Below, one piece after another: positions 31,428 to 42,756 of a stretch of 64,000 nucleotides of DNA; position 1 is the stretch's first letter, and each line of letters starts with the position of its first letter. The stretch spans positions 3,762,385 through 3,826,384 of the forward strand of contig CM035352.1 in NCBI GenBank assembly GCA_020137815.1, read 5' to 3'. Made by a program: the position numbers and the translations under genes. The notes under the pieces are model-generated. The model was not told the origin of the DNA. It saw only the letters and a program-made list of their open reading frames with translations, and made no database searches. This DNA comes from Hormiphora californensis (Eukaryota > Ctenophora > Tentaculata > Cydippida > Pleurobrachiidae).

Positions 31428-34330
31428 CGCCTTCCGCGGCTAGTGACTGTCGGTGGAAGTTTTCTTTTATCAAGGACTCACTGGAGAATCCGTCAATACC
31501 CATCCTTTGCACCGGTATTACGGAGACCTGGTGGCATGATGATTTCTCTGATGCCCAATTGGAGATTGAAGGCTTTCACCTAACTCGTTGTGACAGAGCG
31601 GGTAGAAGAGGTGGCGGTTGTGCACTCTACATTAACAATCAACTGACCCCTTCCTCTGAGTTCAGATTCTCAGACACGTCCAATAGTGCGGCTGCTGTAT
31701 ACATCAAGGAGACCCACTCGGTTTTCTGTGTTGTGTACAGGGCGCCATCTTCCCCTGCGAATGATCTTTTTGATGATCTATCCCGTTTCATTGATCAGTG
31801 CGAACTCGACAAGGGTTGTCCTGACATCTATGTCATGGGCGACTTCAATATGCCAGACATAGACTGGGGGACACTCACTGGAGGACCTAGCTCACAGATG
31901 CTACTAAAATTTGTGAACTCATATTTTCTCACTCAGCTTGTTGACTCTCCAACACGGGGCTTGAATATTCTAGACCTCGTTCTCACCAACCGGCCAGACT
32001 ATGTCTTCAAAACTGAGGTATCGGAGTCGTGTATTTCTGACCATAATATGATCAGCTCTACACTTGGGTTTGGTATCTTACCCACTCGTCAATCAGACCA
32101 TCGATTCACGGACTTTGATATTTACAACTTTCACGAGGCTAACTTCCCTGAAATGTGTAGGGAGTTGGACCAGATCGACTGGCTAGCACTCGCCGACATC
32201 TGCGATGACGGTGATGGTTCTGATTTCGTTCAACTTTTCACCCTGACTGTTCTACAGGTCTTATCTCACCACTCTCGTAAGAAGAAGGCCCGTAAAAAAA
32301 GAAGGGACCCTATTCTCAGGAAATTGAAAGTGAAACAGCGGAGTTTGAATAAACGGATTACTCTTGCCCGGCAGAATAAACCTCACCTTTTGCCACAGCT
32401 AGAGGTTGGTGTTTCCAGAATTACTTGGGCCATCTTGTGTCACATTTCTCAGCGACTTGATTCTGATGAAAACGAGGCGTTGATAAAACTCAAAGCTAAC
32501 CCAAAATTCTTCTGGTCATACGCCAACCGAAAGAGGAAGACCCGGTCACGTATACCTCCTTTACAGAAAAGTGATGGGTCACTTACGGACGTTCCCGAGA
32601 TGAAGGCAGAACTATTTCAATCACAATTTACCTCTGTTTTCAGCACTCCTTCAAACTCCCCTTCAGCAGCTGCAGACAACATTACTCCTTCTACATGCAG
32701 CCTTTCAGACATCGTTTTCTCCACCGCTGATATTGAAAAGGCACTACATGACCTCAATCCCTATTCAGCCGGCCCTCCAGGAGATGTACCTGCCAGAATT
32801 TTACGTGACTGCCGATCATCGCTGTCCTACCCCCTATCCATCTTATGGGCCAAATCGTTTGATTCTGGTATAGTACCACCCTGTCTGAAACTTCAGTACA
32901 TTGCACCCCTCTACAAAAAGGGTCCTAAAATGAAAGCTGAAAATTACCGCCCGATCTCCCTCACCAGCCACATTGCCAAGACATTTGAACGGGTTGTAAG
33001 ATCTCAAATGGTGTCATACTTTGAATCAGAGAACTTGTTTAACGAGTCTCAGCATGGATTTAGAAGCAAGAGGAGCTGCTTATCCCAACTCACTCGGCAC
33101 ATTGACAATATTCTGAACAATCTCAACGACCTTCTTGAAGTGGATGTAATCTACTTGGACTTCGAGAAGGCGTTTGATAAAGTTGACATCGGTATACTTC
33201 TCGAAAAGCTGCAGAGATATGGAGTTAAGGGCAAACTCCTTGAATGGATCCGCAGCTTCCTACTAGACCGGAAACAAACGGTCTTAGTCGACGGCGTAGC
33301 GTCTTCTTTTGCAGAAGTCAGAAGTGGGGTCCCACAAGGGACTGTTCTCGGTCCACTTTTATTTCTGATTTATGTAATTGACCTGGAATCCGTAATCAAA
33401 CACGGTTCTTCTTTGTCGTTCGCTGATGACACTAAAATCTTCTCTGCTATCCGTACTATGGTTGACAAATTGAACCTACAGGAGGATCTGAACAGTGTGA
33501 TAACCTGGGCTGACGCTAACAATATGTCCTTGCACCAGTCAAAGTTCGAGGTCATGAATTTCACCCTGAATCACACCAGTTCGCTTAGAGAAGTACCGTT
33601 CAGTGCTGAGAACTATTCCTATCAACTCTCTGATGGGAGGTTCATCGATCCAACAGACACTGTCCGAGACTTAGGTGTTCTACTCTCGAGTGATGGTCAA
33701 TGGTCGGCCCAAATATCTCGAGTTGTTACCACGGCTAGTCGGGTTGCTGGATGGACGTTAAGTGCATTTAGATCCAGAACTCGCCGCACCATGATGACTC
33801 TTTACAAGTCACTGGTGCGTCCCCATCTTGACTACTGTTGCACACTGTGGTCACCTTCCAAAAATGGGGATATCAGTCGTGTTGAGGATATTCAACGATC
33901 GTACACCCGTAAGATCGTTGGTCTCAAGGGGCTGAACTACTGGCAACGTCTTCAAACCCTGGGACTTTTGTCGCTTCAGCGCCGACGAGAGAGGTACACT
34001 ATGATTCTTGTGTGGAAAGTGTACAACAATGAGATACCCAACAGTACTGACATGTGTTTCGTCGACAGTCACCGCTCTGGCCCTAGAGCTGTCGTCCCTC
34101 GATACTCGTACGAGGCTCAACGATCTATCTTGTCGCTATATGAACAATCATTTGCGGTACTGGGGACAAGGTTGTGGAACACTTTGCCTCGATCTGTAAA
34201 GGAGGCCCCAACTCTTTATCAGTTCAAATCTCAGCTAGGTAGTTTCCTCTCTACCATTCCGGATACACCCCCCATCAGCGGTTATCCTGCTCAAGCAAAC
34301 AGCAACTCAATACTAGAGTGGTGTCCATGA
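31403..34330 (+). CDS. LINE ORF2: AP endonuclease plus reverse transcriptase
   Basis: Endonuclease motifs in order: LLINARSL, GITETWW, GDFNMPDIDW and SDHNMI. The reverse transcriptase follows: PLYKKGPKMKAENYRPISLT, YLDFEKAFDKVD, SGVPQGTVLGPLLFLIYV and the catalytic FADDTK, then a thumb and a C-terminal GTRLWNTLPRSVK region. There is no ATG in this frame before the endonuclease. The frame is already open inside the end of ORF1 (stop 31425-31427), so it may be made by frameshift or stop-restart. I set the start at the first endonuclease residues. Confidence 0.87.
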   Translation, partial: LLINARSLTPSAASDCRWKFSFIKDSLENPSIPILCTGITETWWHDDFSDAQLEIEGFHLTRCDRAGRRGGGCALYINNQLTPSSEFRFSDTSNSAAAVYIKETHSVFCVVYRAPSSPANDLFDDLSRFIDQCELDKGCPDIYVMGDFNMPDIDWGTLTGGPSSQMLLKFVNSYFLTQLVDSPTRGLNILDLVLTNRPDYVFKTEVSESCISDHNMISSTLGFGILPTRQSDHRFTDFDIYNFHEANFPEMCRELDQIDWLALADICDDGDGSDFVQLFTLTVLQVLSHHSRKKKARKKRRDPILRKLKVKQRSLNKRITLARQNKPHLLPQLEVGVSRITWAILCHISQRLDSDENEALIKLKANPKFFWSYANRKRKTRSRIPPLQKSDGSLTDVPEMKAELFQSQFTSVFSTPSNSPSAAADNITPSTCSLSDIVFSTADIEKALHDLNPYSAGPPGDVPARILRDCRSSLSYPLSILWAKSFDSGIVPPCLKLQYIAPLYKKGPKMKAENYRPISLTSHIAKTFERVVRSQMVSYFESENLFNESQHGFRSKRSCLSQLTRHIDNILNNLNDLLEVDVIYLDFEKAFDKVDIGILLEKLQRYGVKGKLLEWIRSFLLDRKQTVLVDGVASSFAEVRSGVPQGTVLGPLLFLIYVIDLESVIKHGSSLSFADDTKIFSAIRTMVDKLNLQEDLNSVITWADANNMSLHQSKFEVMNFTLNHTSSLREVPFSAENYSYQLSDGRFIDPTDTVRDLGVLLSSDGQWSAQISRVVTTASRVAGWTLSAFRSRTRRTMMTLYKSLVRPHLDYCCTLWSPSKNGDISRVEDIQRSYTRKIVGLKGLNYWQRLQTLGLLSLQRRRERYTMILVWKVYNNEIPNSTDMCFVDSHRSGPRAVVPRYSYEAQRSILSLYEQSFAVLGTRLWNTLPRSVKEAPTLYQFKSQLGSFLSTIPDTPPISGYPAQANSNSILEWCP

Positions 34331-34796
34331 TGCGTGTTAGTGTGTTATGTGTCGCTGTGCTGTGAGTGTACTGAGTATTGACTCTTTTTAGGATTCTTAT
34401 TATTTATTCAATCTGATTCAATACATATAACAATAACAATTGTATACATATCGACACTCCTTTTAGCGAGTAATTAAACGGTTGTCCAATAAAAGTCCAT
34501 GTTATGCTGATGCCGATTCAAAAGTCCAAGAGATAATTATATTAATTTTAGATTAGGTACTGTAATAATAAATAGTAAGTTGATAGATAGATAGTTAAGT
34601 AAATAAGGGTAGATACTTAGATGATTAACTAGGGGATAACTAGGGGTAGGGAAGATGTAGAACAGCTAAATATAACATAATATAATAAGTTAGTATAGTC
34701 GCTGAGTCAAATTAAGCTGTACAGTTAAAAAAGATTTTAAAATAAATAGAAAAATAGAAATTACCCTCACATACATGCTCATACCCAAAGTATACA

Positions 34797-34801
34797 GTAC
34801 A

Positions 34802-34846
<45 letters not shown>

Positions 34847-34866
34847 AAAAAACACACTCACACAAA
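34797..34866. repeat. (CA)n microsatellite
   Basis: Imperfect CA dinucleotide run with ACACACAAAA interruptions, in AT-rich sequence between two LINEs. Confidence 0.9.
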
Positions 34867-34959
34867 CAAGCATGTCCGTAAAAAACACAGACACAGGAAT
34901 AGTAATAAGTTAAGATAGGATATTATTATAAGTAGTATTAATGATTTAAATAGGCAGTG

Positions 34960-36175
34960 AAGTGTGCTTGGCCAGCGGGTTGAAAAACTATGTTATTTTA
35001 ATTGGTAGATAGGCTAATTAAGTAATAAGGTGAGGTTAAGTTTAATTGGTAAGGAGCTCATCATTAAAAGTGGAGTTTTCTGTGACCTCATAAACAAGCT
35101 TTCTAAACTTATGCTTAAGGTTTCTATCTCTAGAAAAGATAAGTGCTAGGTGGAAGTTGCCAGTGCAAACCGAGACCACACGACACTGGTCCCTAAGAGC
35201 CGATACCGCCCCGACAGCTGGACATTGGAAGAGCTTGTGGAAGGGTGAGTCGTGGTGCATGCCGCATTCAAGGCAGTAAGGTTCCTCTACGTTCCTGTCA
35301 ATTCGTTGATAGCTGCCGACAAAGTTTTGAAATCTTAAGCTATGCCCGTGGATGTAGTCCATAGTCAACGAAGAGTGCCTTCTGTCCATACTCCTATTGG
35401 TAAGAGGGGCTATCGAAACCGCTTCAGTATCCACAATAGATCGTAGCTCTTCAACCGTCGTAGTAGGAGAGTCGTCAGCAGAGATGTTCGTGATGTTAGC
35501 CTTGACGTGATCGTCCCACAATTTGTGCGTGAACATGTCCATAGTGTCCCGGGAATAGAGAAACTCTTCCGACTCATATGACAGTAGATCGCATGATCGA
35601 ACAAATGATCGTCTCCGTCCCGTTTGAGATTCAGCTCCCTGTGCAGTGTTCCACTGGAGATACCTTTTAGTTTCCACAATATGTCCGTAGAATGGGTGGC
35701 TTGGCTCATGCTCAATTTGGAGCAATTTAGCAGTCATGGTGTCTCCTGCTGTAAGACCTTTCAGGACAAACTTCGTTGTGAGTACTGTCAAAACAATCGG
35801 TAGAGGTGGTATACCAATAAGAAGGTCAGCTAGTGTTTTCGAGATGTGAAATTGGCTTCCAATAATCTTCAGTTTAGCCCGTGCAATTAGATCGTTAAAA
35901 CTGTCCAATCTGTTACGAAGCCATAGAGGTGCTCCGTATAGAAGTTTGGTAAGGATCACCATTCGGAACAGGAGTGAGAGGCCGTTGTTGTTTATTCCAG
36001 CTAACCTGGTAGTCCCACCCGACAGCTTACTCCAGGAATTCCAGCACTTCTGCAAAGTGTAGGCAGCATGCTTTTTGAAGCTCAGGTCTGTGTCGAGAAT
36101 GATTCCCAGCACCTTGCTGGAGTCCGTGTAGAGAATTTCTCTGGGTCCAAGGTACATAGCTTGTGGGGTAGATGA
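34960..36175 (-). mobile_element. 5'-truncated LINE fragment (C-terminal RT region, different family)
   Basis: An open frame of 371 codons (35042-36157) matches the region after the RT catalytic box of jockey/R1/I-like LINEs: KVLGIILDTDLSFKKHA, LLYGAPLW, the RRHSSLTMDYIHGHSLRF segment, and a CCHC-type knuckle CLECGMHHDSPFHKLFQC. The catalytic RT and endonuclease parts are missing, as expected of 5' truncation at insertion. It differs clearly from the two CR1/Daphne-like elements. Confidence 0.78.
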
Positions 36176-36269
36176 TAATTCTTGGTTCCTTGGGTGGATC
36201 TTTTTAGGAGGTTTATCTTTTTAAATATCCTGTGTGTTACGCAAATTTATGAATTTGAATTTGAATTTG

Positions 36270-36855
36270 ATTTACACAGAGTTTACACTTGGCATACGTT
36301 GCAGGCCCCTTATAATATAATATAAGGGGCCTGGAGGGAATACCGCGCTAGGGGGGAATACATAATCAATCATATCTCCGGTTCCAGATAAGGTACAGAA
36401 ATCGTTTTGGTAGCGTTGGAAAGAGGAAGATAACAGCTTTCAAATGCAACCGGTTTCAGGTCTCTATTTTATCAGGAACAGGAGATATGAACCAAACTCC
36501 GCAAAATCGAGTGCGGTAAAATCAAAATTTGAATGAAATTTTAAAAAAGGTGTCCCTGCAAGAATCTGTGACGTCACTTTTTGAAAACAACCCATCTTTC
36601 AACGGCTATTGCTCAGCCTCCTTAAGTCCAATTAACTTCTCTCAAAAACAGCAAGGTAGATAATCGTCAGATCTAACAACTGGTGAAAGAATCAAGTCAA
36701 ACGGACTTCAGGAGCCAAAGTTATAAGCACCGCCGTTTTTTCGACCGCAAAGTTATCTTCGACCCAGCCGGGATCAGGCCAAACGCGCGCGCGGCATTCC
36801 CTCCAGTCCCCTCGTTGCGGGGGTGCGCGCATGAGGGGGCTGCAGCGCATTCCAA
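36270..36855. other. Repeat-derived, non-coding stretch in the TE nest
   Basis: Contains a small AT-centred palindrome (GGCCCCTTATAATATAATATAAGGGGCC) near 36304-36332 and a second TGAGGGGGCTGCAGCGCATTCC motif near 36833. No open frame of note. It resembles other non-coding repeats in the nest. Confidence 0.4.
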
Positions 36856-37084
36856 AGTTTACACAGTCTTTACTCAGTCGTTACACCCAGAGCGCCCGCG
36901 CCGCTCTGGGTGTAACGACTGCGTCTTTCGCACTCGATTTGCAGCGTTTTCGGAAACTTTTTTCGCCGCAGCGCTCAATTTTGTCAATTGTGCAGCACAC
37001 AATCCAATATTTTCTTGGAAAAAAGCCACTGTGCGCAGCACGCGCCGCTCTGGGTGTAACGACTGAGTAAAGACTGTGTAAACT
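36856..37084. mobile_element. MITE with 39-bp perfect inverted ends
   Basis: AGTTTACACAGTCTTTACTC at 36856 through CCCAGAGCG at 36894 is the exact inverse of 37046-37084. A third inverse copy of the inner 20 bp (CGCTCTGGGTGTAACGACTG) at 36902-36921 forms a hairpin with the left arm. There is therefore a nested foldback inside the element. No coding frame. Confidence 0.85.
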
Positions 37085-37327
37085 CTGTGTAAATACTGAA
37101 CTTTTTTAGGGATCCCTATCTGCCAGATGAGCTGGATGGTGCAGTGCAGAGCTTAAAGGTGCGCGCATATTTCGTTCCTTTTAACGTAACGCGCGAAAAG
37201 TTTTTATTTGACTCTGCAAACAACTTTACACATGACATGAAAAACGCGACCTGAGAATCTGAGAAGGAACCATAATTGAAAAGCGCTGCCTTATCCCGCG
37301 CTGCTGGGGGCCAGCAACGTTTGCCAA

Positions 37328-37759
37328 GAACCATAATAAAGTTCAAGAGCCTCCAAGAGCGCCCAAGAGCGCACTCCATCCATGATCCAAGAGAGACCAA
37401 AATCAAGAGCGCACCACAATCAAGGGAGGCCAAAATCAAGAGCGCACCACAATCAAGAGAGACCAAATCAAGAGCGCACCACAATCAAGAGAGACCAAAT
37501 CAAGAGCGCACCTCATCCAAGGACCAAGAGAGCTCCCTATCCAGAAGATACCAGATGTGGTGCGCTCTTGAATTTGGTCTCTCTTGATTGTGGTGCGCTC
37601 TTGATTTGGTCTCTCTTGATTGTGGTGCGCTCTTGATTCGGTCTCTCTTGATTGTGGTGTGCTCTTGATTTTGGTCTCTCTTGATTGTGGCGTGCTCTTG
37701 ATTTTGGTCTCTTTTGATTGTGGTGCGCTCTTGGAGGCTCTTGAACTTTATTATGGTTC
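37328..37759. mobile_element. Foldback element built of tandem 33-bp units in both arms
   Basis: Ends GAACCATAATAAAGTTCAAG and the inverse CTTGAACTTTATTATGGTTC. Each arm is a short tandem array of CAAGAGAGACCAAATCAAGA plus GCGCACCACAAT (about 33 bp) in inverse orientation, meeting near 37510-37560. No reading frame with support. This is the classic layout of FB-type foldback elements. Confidence 0.85.
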
Positions 37760-37789
37760 CTTAGTGTTTTGAGTTTACAAGTTTACAAC

Positions 37790-39345
37790 AAGTTTACAAA
37801 ATTAGATTCGGCATACAATGCATTATAAAGACAAATATACCACGTTCTCAGCATGATGCTTCTACGTACAATGATGTGAATGATGCAGTGACCAACATAC
37901 ACTACCCAGGGGGGAGCAGTGTAACCAATGAGTTGTCGTTGGGACTCCTGTAGCCCCGAACTGGAGGGTGATCAGGTATACCATCCAGGAACTTGCCGAG
38001 AGAAACTTTGAGATCCTCTAGTGTTTCGCATCTTCGAACTTCTTTCGGCATCCTATTGAAGAGCTTGACTGACCTCACTGAGAATGATCCTTCCCTGATG
38101 GTCTCAATTGAATCTTGGGCCGAAGTGTAAAGGTCCGGGTATTCAGCTAGGAGACCTCGCCGTGGATGAACCTTGAATGACTCGTCCACGGGCCTGGTGG
38201 TATGGTTCGGGACGAGTCCATGATATACTTTCCAGAGATGGATTATCATGAATCGCTCCCGTCGCCGTTGAAGTGACTGGATCCCCAGGAACTTGAGCCT
38301 CTCCCAGTAGTCCATCCCGATGCACTCCTCGATCCGCCGCGTAAAGAATCTCTGGACTCCCTCGAGCTTAGCGATGTTACTAATCGTCGTGGGAGACCAG
38401 AGAGCCGAACAGTATTCTAGCTTTGGCCTGACCAATGCCTTGAAAAGTGTTATCATCGTTCGTTTCGACCGGTTTCTGAACACTCCGAGGGCCCATCCAG
38501 CGATCCTCTTGGCCTCTGTTGCGATGGTTGCGATGTGGAAATCGAACTTTCCATCCTCTGTCAGGTATATCCCAAGGTCTTTTACTCCGAATTCTGCTTC
38601 GATGATATCTCCGTTCGGGTTGAAGTAGAAATAACATTCAGCATTGAAAGGTAGATCTCTCAGTGGCTTCGTGGAGTTTAACCTGTAATTCAGGACCTGA
38701 AACTTTTTTTCGTGGAGAGCCATGTTGTTCTTCTGGCTCCACTCCTCTATCAAGTTCAAGTCTCTCTGGAGGCTGTCCCTATCGTTCAGGTCCCTGATAT
38801 CTTGACCAATCTTGGTATCATCAGCGAAAGTTCCAAGTTTTCCGGTCGTTCCTGATACCAGATCGGTAATGTAGATAATGAACAATAGTGGGCCCAAGAC
38901 TGATCCTTGAATGACACTGCTGATCACCGCCTCCATCCTCGATCTGCATCCTTCCAATACGACAGTCTGCGATCTTCCTGTGAGAAAAGCTTGTATCCAC
39001 ATGAACAGCTTCCCAGTTACTCCATACCTTTGAAGCTTTTGAAGAAGGACTTGAATATCAACTTTGTCAAAAGCCTTCTCAAAATCTATGTAGGCTACGT
39101 CTACTTCTAGTCCACTGTTCAGACTCTCCAGAATCGTGTCGTAGTGTAACAGTAGCTGTGTGAGACAGCTCCGACCAGCCCGAAAACCATGCTGCTCCTC
39201 ATTCAGGATTCCACTGTTCTCCACGTAGTCCGAAAGTTGTGTCCTCACTACTCTCTCAAATGTCTTGACCAGATGCGAAGTTAGTGCAACTGGGCGGTAG
39301 TTCTCTGGTTGACATTTGTTGCCCTTCTTGAAAATTGTGTGTCAC
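37790..39345 (-). mobile_element. 5'-truncated CR1/Daphne-like LINE
   Basis: One open frame of 448 codons (37902-39248): NEEQHGFRAGRSCLTQL, YIDFEKAFDKVD, GSVLGPLLFIIYITDL, the catalytic FADDTK and a C-terminus SVRSVKLFNRMPKEVR. It is homologous to the LINE at 30-34 kb but clearly diverged. The coding match continues slightly upstream (to about 39340: FKKGNKCQPENYRPVALTS type residues) before ending abruptly, so endonuclease and ORF1 are gone. A V-I substitution in SSVIQGS replaces the usual SGVPQG, which suggests decay. Confidence 0.82.
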
Positions 39346-39347
39346 GG

Positions 39348-39429
39348 TTTTCTAGGGTTAGGCTAAATTAGGGTTAGGGTTACGGCTGGGATCTGGGTTG
39401 GGGTTAGGACTTGACATTTCCTATCAGAT
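39348..39429. repeat. Interstitial telomere-like block, right inverted copy
   Basis: TAGGGTTAGGCTAAATTAGG, GTTAGGGTT and GGGTTGGGGTTAGG, then ACATTTCCTATCAGATAAAC. This is the inverse complement of 29623-29700 with moderate divergence. It lies directly at the truncated 5' end of the LINE. Confidence 0.85.
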
Positions 39430-39850
39430 AAACTTTGGATTGGCCAAAACAGTTGATTGAATTGGCGGTCGCGGTTAGAGCCGTTTTAGTGCAGGGTACT
39501 TTTTTGGCAGCACACACCGTTAAACAGGCCTCCAAACATGAAACACCTAAACTTAACTGCGCCCAAAACTGTTCTCTCCCTGTTTTGTCAGTTTTTCGTT
39601 TGGAATGCGCTACAGCCCCTCGTGTGCACACCTCCATAGAGAGGCCTACTGCAGGCTACAGAGTACAGCGCATGCCGAGGGAAACGTTAAAATCCAGGCG
39701 TTTTGAGTGTCACTTGCCAGCACTCACAGTGTTTAGGGTCAGGGCTGCTAGATAAACTTAAAATTAGCCAAAACGGTTGAGTGGTTTGATGGTTAGAGCC
39801 ATTTTAGTGAATGGTACTTTCTGGCAGCTTGCACCTGTCAATAGTCCTCA
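39427..39850. repeat. Diverged direct repeat of about 100 bp
   Basis: 39427-39530 (GATAAACTTTGGATTGGCCA, GGTTAGAGCCGTTTTAGTGC, TTTGGCAGC) recurs at 39750-39850 (GATAAACTTAAAATTAGCCA, GGTTAGAGCCATTTTAGTGA, TCTGGCAGC). The stretch between carries TTTGGAATGCGCTACAGCCCC, inverse to the motif near 29810 and 36840. Probably part of the same repeat family as the telomere-like block. Confidence 0.65.
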
Positions 39851-40241
39851 AGGAGGGTAGATCGTAACGGCGCCCTATATACAGCAGTATACACTATACA
39901 ACAGACACCAGATATTTAACAAGTGGAACTTAAAAACTGCGGCAACTTCACAGTTTTATTCAGTTGTTAAAACAGAAACTAGAGAATTAAAGAGAAACAA
40001 CGATTTTGCAGTACTAATATTCAATTAAGAACAGGAGCTTTCGACTGATCTATGTCAGACGTCTTCAGCTATAACAACAATGAAAATGAAAGTGTTTATG
40101 TAGTGGAGAAGAGGATATGGGATCCGGGGAGGGGAGGAGAGAGGAAGGGATGAGATCCGAGAAGGAAGATGCGATCCGAGAGGAGGGGATGGGGGAGGTG
40201 ATCCACGGGAAGGAAGAAGAGGTGATCCGAGCTGAAGAGAA

Positions 40242-42731
40242 TTAGGAAACAGGTTTGGGAGATCTAGGTTTGATGGAGATGCCAGCAGGACGGGGTTTGA
40301 AGGAGTTAGCAATCCTGGGGAGAAGGTGAGTCCATTGGAGGTTGACAGTAGGAACTTTATCTGTTCGGTTAATCGCCGGTTGAAGAGTGTGAATAGCCGC
40401 TTGTTCCAGTAGATTTAGACTGAGGCAGGAGGAAGAAGAGGAGAGGATAGAGGTAGAATTCCAGTCCATGGTGTGTCCAGATTCCCGAGCGTGGATAGCA
40501 GGAGCAGATTTCATCTTCCCATCGGTGTTGTAGAGAGAGTTGTTGTAGAAGTTTGATTCGTGTTCCTTAATCCGGGTTTTCACTGGTCGCTTGGTCTGGC
40601 CAACGTAGAAAGATGAGCAGTCGCGGCAGGGAATGGAGTAGATGGAGTTGGGAGTACTATCAGAAGGAGGCGAAGATTTGGTCTGGGTGAGGATGTTCCG
40701 TAGGGTAGAAGAGGAAGAGAAGGTGACATCTATGTTGTAGCGGTTGAGGGTCCGTTTGAGTCGAGAGGAGAGGTCCGGGTGATAGGGTAGGACTACACGG
40801 TGGACGAAGGAAGAAGGAGGACGGGATTTTGACGGTTTGGGGTGTAGAAGGCGGTCCCGAACAGTAGACATCAGAGTGGAGATCTCGTAGGGAGGAAATC
40901 CATTGCAGAGACAGATGTTGTAGACTGTGTCGAGTTCCTCTTCGAGATGTTGGGGAGAACAGATGTTGTAGGCCCGACGGGTTAAGGATTGGATAACAGA
41001 GCGGCGTGTAGAGGCAGGAGTAGAGGAGTTGTACTTGAGATAGAGGTTGGTATGTGTAGGTTTCCGGTAGACAGAGGTAGAGAGGTCGGGATGGAGAAGG
41101 ACGTCAAGATAGGGGAGAAGTCCATCCTTAGGGTGCTCGATGGTGTACTTGAGATCTGGAGCAAGGGAGTTGATGTAGGAGAAGAAAGACTCGGCGTGAT
41201 CATAATCCCTGGCAGCTCCTATGGCGTCGTCAACGAAGTGGTTCTAAGATCCCAGTGGGTCGGAGAAGGACTTGAGAGCGTGTTGTTCCTGTTCCGTAAC
41301 ACGAATCTCAGCCAGGATAACGGTGAGGGGAGAACCCATCGCTCCTCCGGTACGTTGAGCGTAGAAGTTTCCGTTGAACTCGAAGTAGGCGTTGTCGAGG
41401 CAGAAGTCCAAGAGAGAGCGGATAGTAGAGGGAGTGAGGGGAGTAGGAAGGATATCAGGAGTTTCCTCAAGACGTCTGATAGTGGAGTCCACTGCAGCCC
41501 TCATGTCACAGTTTGTGTACAAGGAGACCACATCCAGAGAGAAGTAGTAGGGAAAAGAGGGAGATTGGCTGGAGCGGAGGCGGTTGACTAGGTCTGTAGA
41601 GTCCTTGAGACGGAGGGAGGAAGCAGCCAAGGGTTTGAGAAGGGAGGATAGGAAGGAGTGGAGAGCAGAGAGAGGGCTGTTGTAGAAGGCGACAATAGGA
41701 CGGATGGGGGCTCCAGGTTTGTGGATCTTGGGTTGACCGTACAGTTGAGGATAACGGGGGTTCGTCAGTCTCATCTGTTTCTTCTGCGGCTCAGAGAGTA
41801 GCTTCCGGGTCTGTAGATCCTTCAGGAGAGCATCCAGTCGGCGGTGTAGAGAGGAGGTAGGATTAGACGGTAGCAGCTCGTAGGCTCCAGCAGAGGAGAT
41901 GTGGTCGTTCACTTTCTCGAGATACTGCTCCTCAGCAAGGACAACAGTAGCGTTACCCTTATCGGCGGGCAGGAACCGGAGAGAGGACTTCTTCTCCTGG
42001 AGGTCCTTGAGAGCTTGACGGTGGGGAGTAGAGAGATTGGATCGCCTCGAGGATGGTTGGAAGGAGGACAAGATAGACGAGATCTCGTATGAGGCAGCTG
42101 CATCAACTGACTCTCCAAGTTTCCTCGTTGCTGATTGGAGTAGAGGGGCCAAGCGGGGGATTGGGTCGGTTACGGGAGTAGGGGCAAACTTTAGACCTAA
42201 AGATAGGACTTCAGTTTCAGATTGGGACAGAGGGGTGGAGGATAAATTGATAACGGTTTTGGAAGGGTCAAGGGCGGGGGAGGTAGGGGTGGTGGTTTTG
42301 AGAGGGCCACTAATCAGGGGTTCGGTAATGTAGAAATCACGGAGGAGAGAGTAAGGGTTGAGAGTCGGGGAAGAGTAGAAATCCAGGAGAGTAGAGAACT
42401 TCTTGGAGTGTTTGGACATCAGGGAGAAGTGGGTAGAGGCGGACTTCTTCGCACAGAGGTTGACAAAGTCGTTCCGAAGGGGGGTAGGAAGGAGTGGGAG
42501 GAGGCGGGAGAGAGATTCCTTGTAGACACGCTCAGTAGTAGCAAAGCTAGACCGGTAGTGTTTCAGGCGTTCATTGAGAAGGAGGGTAGAAGCCTTGTTA
42601 AGGATTGTAGAAGAACGGGTAGACTTGATCGGGTTACTGAGGCGCAGTCCCTTGGGGATGAAGTGGTGATCCTTACAGGCTTTTAGAAAGCCTATATGGC
42701 AGGAACAGATAGCACGGCACGAGCACGGCAC
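40242..42731 (-). mobile_element. Penelope-like retroelement, RT plus GIY-YIG, one in-frame stop
   Basis: A single reading frame of about 830 codons. N-terminal HIGFLKACKDHHFIPKGLRLS is typical of the family. RT motifs are LPADKGNATVVL, PQLYGQPKIHKPGAPIRPIV, YYFSLDVVSLYTNC and GGAMGSPLTVILAEI, then FVDDAIG. The C-terminal domain has IYSIPCRDCSSFYVGQTKR and TRIKEHE, a GIY-YIG nuclease with the CxxC knuckle seen in Neptune/Poseidon-type elements. The frame is interrupted once, by TAG at 41244-41246, three residues before FVDD; upstream and downstream parts are in the same frame. The copy is recent but probably dead unless the stop is read through or is an error. Confidence 0.88.
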
Positions 42732-42756
42732 TAATTCTGAACCACTATTGGAGCTT

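Larger units (their letters stand above)
29990..34480 (+). mobile_element. Full-coding non-LTR retrotransposon, CR1/Daphne-like
   Basis: Contains ORF1 (30021-31427) and ORF2 (about 31403-34330), both open, with a 3' region ending in AT-rich sequence near 34400-34480. Termini are not sharply defined and no target duplication was found. Clade call rests on ORF1 zinc-finger architecture, an AP-type endonuclease and an RT-type catalytic box (FADDT) in ORF2. Open frames of this length suggest a young and possibly active copy. Confidence 0.8.

Noticed and set aside
37276-37636. Coding frames in the 33-bp repeats (QERPNQERT)
   Set aside because: Frames through the foldback element; codons follow the tandem unit and appear on both strands.
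37328-37759. CRISPR-like array
   Set aside because: Repeat units are arranged as inverse arms without unique spacers, in an animal genome; it is a foldback transposon.
40982-42686. Plus-strand open frames over the Penelope-like element
   Set aside because: Antisense shadows of the RT frame.
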